Source: an uncultured Alteromonadaceae bacterium (GTDB lineage Bacteria; Pseudomonadota; Gammaproteobacteria; Enterobacterales; Alteromonadaceae). From it: 64,000 nucleotides of DNA. Position 1 is the stretch's first letter. Each line of letters starts with the position of its first letter. Positions 57,379 through 64,000 of this stretch are shown here, piece by piece. The stretch is from assembly GCA_947501935.1 (NCBI GenBank), contig CANMXU010000001.1:124001-188000 (forward strand), given 5' to 3'. The translations under genes and the position numbers were made by a program. The notes under the pieces are model-generated. The model did not search any database. It worked only from the letters and a program-made list of their open reading frames with translations, and was not told the DNA's origin.

Positions 57379-59241
57379 TTAATCGCTACTTAAAGAGTCA
57401 GGGCAATCGTCGCCAACACAGGTATTTAACTTATCTTGTTCGGCTTTATCGTTAGTTAATACTTGTTTTAAATCTTCAGTACGTTGCTTAACGGCAATGC
57501 CGTAACTATGATCATCACCCCATAGTTTAGCTAATTCATATAAAGATTCATGATCATGCGCGGCAAAAACATCACCGGCACGCTGCGCAACCTCAGCTTT
57601 AACACCTAATAAAGTTAACGCTTCTACGCCCAAGTTTAACGCTGAGTCAAAAGTTTCGCGTTTAAAGGCTTTAATACCTAAAGCCATTAATTCATAAGCA
57701 TGACGACGATCGATAGCACGAGCGACTATCTGTAATTGCGGATAATATTTTTTAACCGAACTGGCAATTTCTAAAATTTTATCTGGGTCATCAATTGCAA
57801 TCACTAATAATTGCGCTTGGCTAGCACCAGCCGCTTCAAGTAAATCAAGCCGACCTGCATCACCATAAAAAACTTTATTGTCGAAGCGACGTAACATATC
57901 AATTTGGCTCGGGCTATGGTCAAGAATTGATAGATGAAAGCCTTGCGCCGATAATAACCGGCCAATAATTTGTCCAAAACGCCCGTAGCCAGCAATTATA
58001 ACATTTTGTGTTGGTTCCATTTCTTCAGGTGAGTCAAAATCTTGCACTGCTTGGTTATCACTGCTTAAGTATTTTTCATAAATCATTAACAACAACGGCG
58101 CTAATAACATAGAAATAGCGACAACCAATGTAGTTAACTTAACTTGCTCTGCTGTTAAAATCTGCAAGCTTGAAGTTAGCGACAGCAGTACAAAGGCAAA
58201 CTCTCCACCTTGTGCTAGCGCTAAAGCAAACAATAGTTTTTGTTGTTTTTTAAGCTTAAATAACCACGCCAACATATATAAGATTAGCGCTTTACCCACA
58301 ATTAAAATAGTCACTAGAAATAGTACGGTTGAAAATTCGCTCAGTAATAATGGAAAATCTATCGACGCACCTACGGTGATAAAAAATAAGCCCAGCAATA
58401 AACCTTTAAAGGGTTCAATATCAACTTCTAGTTCATGGCGAAATTCACTTTCTGCTAATACTACCCCAGCTAAAAAAGTCCCTAATGCTGGAGATAAACC
58501 AATTTTTTGCATGATCACCGCAATCGAGATCACTAAAAAAAGTGCGAACAAAGTAAAAATTTCGCGCAACCGTGTTTCAGCAATATAGCGAAATAACGGG
58601 GCAGATATGTACTTACCCGCCAAGATGATGGAGGCAATCACCAATAAAGAAATTAATACTTGAGCAAAAACAGGAAAATGGGCAATTAAATTACCATGCT
58701 CGCCAGTATCAACAGCAACCGAACCACCAAGCTCACTAAAAGCTAATAATGGCAATAAGGCCAAAATAGGAATAACCGCGATGTCTTGAAACAATAAAAC
58801 TGAAAACGCATTTTGCCCGGCTTCTTGTTGAGTCCAGCCCTTTTCATCTAAGGTTTGCAAAACAATAGCGGTAGAGGAAAGCGCAAGCATTAAACCTATC
58901 GCTAATGACGTTTGCCACGGCAAAGTAAAAATATAAGCGCATATCGCAAAAAACAATAAGGCGGTTAGGCATACTTGCAAGCCACCTAAGCCGATAATTG
59001 AATGGCGTAATTTCCATAATCGCGACGGCTGCAACTCTAAGCCCACTAAAAATAGCATCATAACTACGCCAAATTCAGCAAAGTGCATAACATCGGTTTG
59101 GTCGCCCACCATAGCTAAAACAAACGGGCCTATTAAAATCCCCGCCAATAAATAACCCAATACCGAGCCTAAGCCCAAACGCTTAGCAATAGGTACCGCA
59201 ACAATTGCTGCGGCTAAATAAATCACGGCCATTTCTAACAT
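57379..59241 (-). CDS. KefB/KefC-type monovalent cation:proton antiporter
   Basis: The 620-residue protein has an N-terminal CPA2 antiporter domain with about 12 membrane helices (G-S-V-L-G-Y-L-L-A-G-I-L-I-G-P near residue 26 and L-L-F-Q-D-I-A-V-I-P near 150). A C-terminal RCK/TrkA-N domain has the Rossmann motif G-Y-G-R-F-G-Q-I-I-G-R near 402 and F-Y-G-D-A-G-R-L-D-L-L-E-A-A-G-A. In E. coli KefB and KefC are potassium efflux systems gated by glutathione adducts and helped by KefG/KefF; no ancillary gene lies next to this one. Length equals E. coli KefC. KefB versus KefC was not resolved. Confidence 0.93.
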   Translation of the reverse strand: MLEMAVIYLAAAIVAVPIAKRLGLGSVLGYLLAGILIGPFVLAMVGDQTDVMHFAEFGVVMMLFLVGLELQPSRLWKLRHSIIGLGGLQVCLTALLFFAICAYIFTLPWQTSLAIGLMLALSSTAIVLQTLDEKGWTQQEAGQNAFSVLLFQDIAVIPILALLPLLAFSELGGSVAVDTGEHGNLIAHFPVFAQVLISLLVIASIILAGKYISAPLFRYIAETRLREIFTLFALFLVISIAVIMQKIGLSPALGTFLAGVVLAESEFRHELEVDIEPFKGLLLGLFFITVGASIDFPLLLSEFSTVLFLVTILIVGKALILYMLAWLFKLKKQQKLLFALALAQGGEFAFVLLSLTSSLQILTAEQVKLTTLVVAISMLLAPLLLMIYEKYLSSDNQAVQDFDSPEEMEPTQNVIIAGYGRFGQIIGRLLSAQGFHLSILDHSPSQIDMLRRFDNKVFYGDAGRLDLLEAAGASQAQLLVIAIDDPDKILEIASSVKKYYPQLQIVARAIDRRHAYELMALGIKAFKRETFDSALNLGVEALTLLGVKAEVAQRAGDVFAAHDHESLYELAKLWGDDHSYGIAVKQRTEDLKQVLTNDKAEQDKLNTCVGDDCPDSLSSD

Positions 59242-59418
59242 AATGTCTCAACTCAATGCTTGGTTTTTAGTTATTTTATTGAGTATAGGTAAATTAAGTC
59301 ATCGCGGCTGATTAAAATGGAAGCACCACCGCCAGACTGACAATTTGCTAGCTTCCTAAAAAATGAGCAGTTATGATGGAAATATCACCAGCATATTCCA
59401 TTAAAAAAATATAATAAA

Positions 59419-60075
59419 ATGCTTAATAAAACCACTAACAGCACTCCTTGGCAAAACCCCTTCATTTACTGCTTAGCTTTTACTAGCGGCTTTATTATTA
59501 TGGCGATTGAATTACTCGGCGGCCGAATTTTAGCGCCTTATTTTGGCAGTAGCATTCATATTTGGGGCAGTATTATTACCGTATTTATGTTGAGTTTATC
59601 GTTCGGTTATTTACTTGGCGGCAAGCTTTCAACGGGCTCGGCATCGCTAGCCAAATACGGTAGTATTTTCATTATTGCTGGCATTACCGTATTGCCGATA
59701 GCTTTAAGTGCCGAGTGGTTAATGGAGGCTATTTTTATCGCAGTAGAAGACACCCGTTACGGTTCGCTGCTTGCCGCTATGGTTTTATTTTTTATTCCAA
59801 CCATTATATTAGGAATGTTATCACCCTACTCGGTTCGGCTATTAGTCACTGATAAAAACAAAAGCGGCCAAGTTGCTGGCATGCTCTATTTTGTTTCCAC
59901 ATTAGGTAGCGCTTTAGGCACCATAATTACCTCGTTTTATCTGGTTATGTGGTTTGAAGTAAACAGCATTATTATTTTCTTAAGCTTATTGTTAATTGCT
60001 TTAGGCAGTTTTGCGGTGTTGCTTAATAAGCCAGCAAAGGCACAGGTACCAAATTTGGAGAAAGCATCATCGTGA
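59419..60075 (+). CDS. Membrane partner of a split MFS/spermidine-synthase-like protein
   Basis: The 218-residue protein has about six membrane helices and starts with the pattern seen at the N-terminus of fused MFS/spermidine synthase proteins (F-I-I-M-A-I-E-L-L-G-G-R-I-L-A-P-Y-F-G near residue 25, then I-W-G-S-I-I-T-V-F-M). In many bacteria this domain is fused to a SpeE-like domain; here the SpeE-like part is a separate gene starting at 60072, overlapping by four bases. The membrane part probably anchors or exports a product of the partner, an inference from fusion in relatives. Confidence 0.78.
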   Translation: MLNKTTNSTPWQNPFIYCLAFTSGFIIMAIELLGGRILAPYFGSSIHIWGSIITVFMLSLSFGYLLGGKLSTGSASLAKYGSIFIIAGITVLPIALSAEWLMEAIFIAVEDTRYGSLLAAMVLFFIPTIILGMLSPYSVRLLVTDKNKSGQVAGMLYFVSTLGSALGTIITSFYLVMWFEVNSIIIFLSLLLIALGSFAVLLNKPAKAQVPNLEKASS

Positions 60076-60980
60076 AACGCTTTTTATTGCTAAGTTTATG
60101 TGTTTTATTAAATGTAACTTCACTGGTTTCCACCACAGTTAATGCCGAAGTAATTCATAGTGAACGCTCACTTTATCGAAATATTATTGTTGAAGATAAA
60201 GGCGATTTACGCTGCTTAAAGTTTAATGAAAAACGCAATGAAACCCATCAAAGTTGCATGCTAAAAAGTGACCCAGAAAAGCTGGTTTTTAATTACACCA
60301 AGCTGTTATTGGCAAGCTTATTATTAACCGATAACCCCGAACGTATTTTAATTATTGGCCTTGGTGGCGGCACTATGTCGAATACCCTGCACCAGCTTTA
60401 TCCACAAGCTTATATCGATAATGTTGAAATTGACCCTGCGGTGATAAAAGTGGCTCGAAGCTATTTTAGCTTTTTTGAGAATGAACGAATAAAGGCGTTT
60501 GATAAAGACGGCCGCATTTTTGTTAAGCGCGCTAACCTTAAAAAACACAAGTACGACTTAATTATTCTCGACGCATATAACGGCGACTATATTCCCGAGC
60601 ATTTATTAACCGCAGAGTTTTTACAAGAAAGCAAAGCACTATTAACTGACGATGGCGTACTCGCCGCTAATACTTTTTCGGTGAGTAAATTATATGCACA
60701 CGAGTCAGCCACTTATCAGTCTGTATTTGGCTATTTCTACAATGTTAAAAATCAGCTTAATAGCAACCGCATTATTTTAGCGCAAAAGAATTACCAGCTA
60801 ACTGCGGAAAAAATTGCACAGCGCGTAGAAAAGCTAGCCAAACCATTAGCAAAATTTGACGTGAATATTAATGAACTAAGCGACAGTATGCAGTCAACTC
60901 GCAATTATCAAGACTGGCCGAACAACAGTAAAGTATTAACCGATCAATTCTCACCAGCCAACTTACTCAATATCGACTGA
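60072..60980 (+). CDS. Exported spermidine-synthase-like methyltransferase-fold protein
   Basis: The 302-residue protein starts with GTG at 60072 (GTGA overlap with the preceding stop) and has a signal peptide (L-L-L-S-L-C-V-L-L-N-V-T, cleavage likely after V-N-A). The rest is a SpeE-like Rossmann fold: I-I-G-L-G-G-G-T-M-S near residue 94, V-E-I-D-P-A-V near 118, and L-D-A-Y-N-G-D-Y-I-P-E-H near 165. Aminopropyltransferases are normally cytosolic, so an exported one needs another donor source or a different reaction. The catalytic D-P segment of classic SpeE is absent. Its tight coupling to the membrane gene suggests one functional unit. Confidence 0.8.
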   Translation: MKRFLLLSLCVLLNVTSLVSTTVNAEVIHSERSLYRNIIVEDKGDLRCLKFNEKRNETHQSCMLKSDPEKLVFNYTKLLLASLLLTDNPERILIIGLGGGTMSNTLHQLYPQAYIDNVEIDPAVIKVARSYFSFFENERIKAFDKDGRIFVKRANLKKHKYDLIILDAYNGDYIPEHLLTAEFLQESKALLTDDGVLAANTFSVSKLYAHESATYQSVFGYFYNVKNQLNSNRIILAQKNYQLTAEKIAQRVEKLAKPLAKFDVNINELSDSMQSTRNYQDWPNNSKVLTDQFSPANLLNID

Positions 60981-61104
60981 TTAAAATTCATATTCACTGC
61001 CATTATGCTGCTATTGACGAAATATTAGCCAAAAGTCTAATAGTAAACTTTGTCGACAGTTCTATACTTAATAGCAGTTATCCGTCATGTTAAGAGTAAA
61101 AGCA

Positions 61105-62985
61105 ATGAATTATGTCGACACCTACGAGTTATCTAAGCATTCTCCTGCTGAGTTTTGGCAAAAACAAGCCTTAGAATTACCTTGGTTCAAACAACCCAGC
61201 CAGATATTGTCGACAAACCAGCAAAAAAGCTATGACTGGTTTAGTGATGGTAAGCTCAATACCAGCTACATCGCCCTCGACTATCAAATAGAACAAGGCC
61301 GCGGTGAACAAACTGCACTAATTTACGACTCTCCCGTTACTGGTCAGCAAAAAAGTTATAGCTTTAACCAGCTCTGTCATGAAGTAGCAAAGTTTGCTGA
61401 TGTCTTACAAAACCAAGCAGTTAGCAAAGGCGATCGCGTACTTATTTATATGCCAATGATCCCCGAAGCCGTTATTGCCATGCTTGCCTGTGCACGTTTA
61501 GGCGCTATTCATTCAGTGGTTTTTGGTGGTTTTGCTCCGAACGAATTGGCGATTAGAATTGACGATGCCACGCCAAAAGTAATTGTTACCGCTAGCTGCG
61601 GTATCGAAATAAGCAAGGTTATTCCATATAAACCATTGGTTGATAAAGCCATTGAGCACTGCAACGCCAAACCACAAAGCTGTATTGTGCTGCAACGCGA
61701 ACAATGCCCAGCCACTTTAATCGCTGAACGCGATTTTGATTGGCAAGCATTAATGGCCACAGCAACCCCCATTCCGCCAGTACCCGTTAATGCTACTGAC
61801 CCACTTTATATTTTATATACCTCAGGCACCACCGGCACGCCAAAAGGCGTAGTACGTGATAATGGTGGCCATGCCGTTGCCATGACCTACAGCATGAAAA
61901 CGGTTTATGGTATGAAGCCTGGGGATGTTTTCTGGGCTGCATCAGACGTTGGCTGGGTAGTTGGTCATTCTTATATTGTTTATGCGCCGTTAATGTCGGG
62001 CTGCACTACAATTGTATATGAAGGAAAACCGATAAAAACTCCAGACGCCGGCGCTTTTTGGCGAGTGTGTAGTGAACATAAAGTCAATGCCTTGTTTACT
62101 GCACCAACCGCTTTTCGTGCTATCTGCAAAGAAGACCCTGAAGCTGAGCTAATTAACAATTACGACTTATCGTCGTTAAAACGTTTATATTTAGCAGGCG
62201 AAAGACTCGACCCAGCTACCTATACATGGCTAAAAGAGAAAACCGGTTTACCTGTAATTGACCATTGGTGGCAAACCGAAACGGGCTGGGCAATTGCGGG
62301 TAGTCCGGTGGGTATTGAACATTTACCAACAAAATCAGGCTCTGCGGGCGTGCCAATTCCAGGCTATCAAGTTGAAATTCTTGATAACCAAGGCCAACAA
62401 ATACCAGCAGGTCAAGAGGGAATAATCGCGATTAAATTACCCTTGCCGCCGGGTTGCTTACAAACTATTTGGCGAAACCCTGAGCGCTTTCAAGCCGGCT
62501 ATTTAAATACCTATGACGGCTATTATATTACCGGTGATGGCGGCTATATTGATGACGATGGTTATTTATATATTATGGGCAGAACTGATGACGTTATTAA
62601 TGTTGCTGGCCACAGAATGTCGACCGGTGAAATGGAAGAAGTATTATCAAGCCATGATGCTGTCGCCGAATGTGCGGTTATTGGTATAAATTGCCCATTA
62701 AAAGGCCAAATACCTTTTGGTTTAGTGGTTACTAAAAATGGCGTCAACCTAGCAGATAGTGAGCTAATAACCAGTTTAAAAAGCTCAATTCGTGAAGAAA
62801 TTGGCGCTATCGCGACATTAAAGGAAATATTAGTGGTTGAACGTTTACCCAAAACCCGCTCAGGAAAAATTCTTCGTAAAGTGATGCGCCAAATGGTCGA
62901 TGGTGAGCAATATAACGTGCCGTCAACCATAGACGATCCTGAAATAATTACCGAGCTTGATGCAAAGTTTAATCAGCTTAGTTAA
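61105..62985 (+). CDS. prpE: Propionyl-CoA synthetase
   Basis: PrpE activates propionate to propionyl-CoA with ATP. The 626-residue protein is a member of the acyl-adenylate family with the P-loop Y-T-S-G-T-T-G-T-P-K-G-V-V near residue 245, the PrpE-type I-V-Y-E-G-K-P-I-K-T-P-D-A-G-A-F-W-R, and the C-terminal acetylatable Lys in R-S-G-K-I-L-R near 592. The frame opens at ATG 61087, but ATG 61105 follows an AAGAG box and gives the family length (E. coli 628). No other prp genes are adjacent, so an acetate or other short-chain role cannot be excluded. Confidence 0.9.
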   Translation: MNYVDTYELSKHSPAEFWQKQALELPWFKQPSQILSTNQQKSYDWFSDGKLNTSYIALDYQIEQGRGEQTALIYDSPVTGQQKSYSFNQLCHEVAKFADVLQNQAVSKGDRVLIYMPMIPEAVIAMLACARLGAIHSVVFGGFAPNELAIRIDDATPKVIVTASCGIEISKVIPYKPLVDKAIEHCNAKPQSCIVLQREQCPATLIAERDFDWQALMATATPIPPVPVNATDPLYILYTSGTTGTPKGVVRDNGGHAVAMTYSMKTVYGMKPGDVFWAASDVGWVVGHSYIVYAPLMSGCTTIVYEGKPIKTPDAGAFWRVCSEHKVNALFTAPTAFRAICKEDPEAELINNYDLSSLKRLYLAGERLDPATYTWLKEKTGLPVIDHWWQTETGWAIAGSPVGIEHLPTKSGSAGVPIPGYQVEILDNQGQQIPAGQEGIIAIKLPLPPGCLQTIWRNPERFQAGYLNTYDGYYITGDGGYIDDDGYLYIMGRTDDVINVAGHRMSTGEMEEVLSSHDAVAECAVIGINCPLKGQIPFGLVVTKNGVNLADSELITSLKSSIREEIGAIATLKEILVVERLPKTRSGKILRKVMRQMVDGEQYNVPSTIDDPEIITELDAKFNQLS

Positions 62986-63307
62986 AGCTGAGCTAAACTA
63001 AATATAAGCCTAATGCAGCCTAAGTGAACAAAGAGAAGCCTAGCGTTGGAAAGTTAGGCTTCTTTGCTAAAACATGCATTACGAATAAACCAGCCAATGC
63101 TAAGGTATAAAGCATGGCGTATATCATGCCCCTGAAGGACCAGTCATTAGTTTAGAACGAGCTCAAAGCTCCGCTATAAATTTAAGCTAGCTTAAAATAT
63201 GCCGATATTAATTTACAAGCCTTTATTCAAGGTATGCTAAATTAACAGCATACTTTTATATTGTGGAATATCGCTTTTAAACGCTTTCTGTCATTTTTAA
63301 GGTGTCA
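62986..63307. other. 322-base intergenic region after prpE
   Basis: Apart from the terminator at 63034-63066, I see no gene, RNA or clear operator. The stretch just before 63308 should hold the promoter of the GGDEF gene, but no strong -10/-35 pair stood out. Confidence 0.5.
63034..63066 (+). terminator. Probable terminator after prpE
   Basis: AGAAGCCTA (63034-63042) pairs perfectly with TAGGCTTCT (63055-63063), followed by a short T tract. Confidence 0.65.
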
Positions 63308-64000
63308 ATGATGAACAATAACGCTTATTACAATCCAGATAAATGGTTGCTGGACTCACCTAATGACCTCATTTCTTTAGACAAATGGCAACGTACTGTG
63401 AATTTACTTGCTGAGTTATTTCAAGCTCCTGCAGGTTTTTTAGTACAATATACACCTGAAGGATTTCAGGTGACTATTTCAAGTGAGCAAGCATCAAACC
63501 CTTACTCAGCCGGTATAGTAATAGAGCCTGACGTGAATATTTTTTGTCGTAAAATAGTTGAAACACGACAACAGCTTTATGTGAAAAATGCTCCGATTGA
63601 CCCCTGCTGGGATACCAACCCAGAAGTACATAATGACGGTTTTAAATCTTACTTAGGTGTACCTGTTTTTTGGCCAGACGGTAAACCTTTCGGCACCTTC
63701 TGCGTAATGGATTTTAAAGAAACCGATTACGGCGTAACCTATATTGAGTTGATTGCACAATTGAAAGACTTATTAGAGTCTGATCTCTCACTGATAGAAA
63801 TGTATCAACAAGTGCAAACTTTAGCGATTACCGACCCACTAACGGCGATCAGCAATCGCAGAGGCTTTACGGTATTAGCTAATCAACGCCTGAATTTAGC
63901 GAAAAGAATGGATGCTGACTTGGGGCTGTTTTACTTTGATATTGACCAATTTAAAGTGATCAATGATGAGTTTGGCCACACTGTTGGTGATAAAGTATTA
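63308..64000 (+). CDS. GAF-GGDEF diguanylate cyclase, N-terminal part
   Basis: An open frame runs from ATG 63308 (or 63311, both after an AAGG box) to the window end, 231 codons. Residues about 25-150 form a GAF sensor domain (Y-L-G-V-P-V-F-W-P-D-G-K-P-F-G-T-F-C-V). After a short linker helix the GGDEF domain begins with I-T-D-P-L-T-A-I-S-N-R-R-G-F near residue 175 and F-D-I-D-Q-F-K-V-I-N-D-E-F-G-H near 210. Such proteins make cyclic di-GMP from GTP. The G-G-D-E-F active loop lies beyond the window edge, so activity cannot be judged. Confidence 0.85.
   Translation, partial: MMNNNAYYNPDKWLLDSPNDLISLDKWQRTVNLLAELFQAPAGFLVQYTPEGFQVTISSEQASNPYSAGIVIEPDVNIFCRKIVETRQQLYVKNAPIDPCWDTNPEVHNDGFKSYLGVPVFWPDGKPFGTFCVMDFKETDYGVTYIELIAQLKDLLESDLSLIEMYQQVQTLAITDPLTAISNRRGFTVLANQRLNLAKRMDADLGLFYFDIDQFKVINDEFGHTVGDKVL

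Overview
The window is a chromosomal segment of an AT-rich marine gammaproteobacterium. It is most likely Alteromonadales, in or near Colwelliaceae (Colwellia/Thalassotalea type). The grounds are the protein sequences, the standalone EF-G2 paralogue, the large TonB-dependent receptors, the YhfA/PrkB/SpeD neighbourhood, and small families typical of this order (DUF3802, DUF3718, GreA/GreB-like). No genome comparison was possible, so the genus is an inference. I saw no prophage, insertion sequence, CRISPR array, tRNA or rRNA.

Layout. 1-2.8 kb: the 3' end of astA, then astD and a DUF1338 dioxygenase-like gene (arginine succinyltransferase catabolism). 2.9-5.5 kb: a DUF3802 gene, a YhfA-type OsmC protein with a tightly coupled TTG-started speD, and a convergent prkB. 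5.6-19.7 kb: on the minus strand, the whole S10 (rpsJ-rpsQ), spc (rplN-rpmJ) and alpha (rpsM-rplQ) operons. Each of the three transcription units has its own recognisable TATAAT promoter, and there are terminators after rpsQ and rplQ. Several start codons are corrected here by ribosome binding site and family length (rpsM GTG; rpmD, rpsE, rplD, rplC and rpmC shorter than the longest ORF). rpmJ was too short for ORF listing.

19.8-27.2 kb: an RND efflux adaptor/pump pair whose pump has an altered proton-relay set, then a divergent EF-G2 gene with a ribosomal-type promoter. 27.2-37.1 kb: an uptake/degradation locus with a TonB receptor and a secreted PHP-family metallohydrolase in one unit. Divergent from it lie a secreted DUF1254/DUF1214 protein, a LysR regulator with a T-N11-A-type site in front of it, and a second TonB receptor. 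37.1-41.6 kb: ssb with a glutamine/glycine repeat linker, then a compact, overlapping four-gene operon (TlpA-like thioredoxin, DUF4266 lipoprotein, DUF3570 outer-membrane protein, ApbE) and a hotdog thioesterase. In the four-gene operon the DUF3570 protein carries a D-x-x-T-G-A-S sequence that matches the ApbE flavinylation motif. I consider this the most promising little-described system in the window.

41.7-64 kb: a chemoreceptor, fadH, a GreA/GreB-like factor, a CadC-like membrane regulator, a DUF3718 protein with a possible switching leader, a YajR-type MFS transporter, uvrA, a GNAT acetyltransferase, a lactonase-family beta-propeller lipoprotein, a DUF4382 lipoprotein, a KefB/KefC-type antiporter, a split membrane/exported spermidine-synthase-like pair, prpE, and the start of a GAF-GGDEF diguanylate cyclase cut by the window edge. 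Short tandem repeats (7-8 bp units) cover the stop codons of three unrelated genes.
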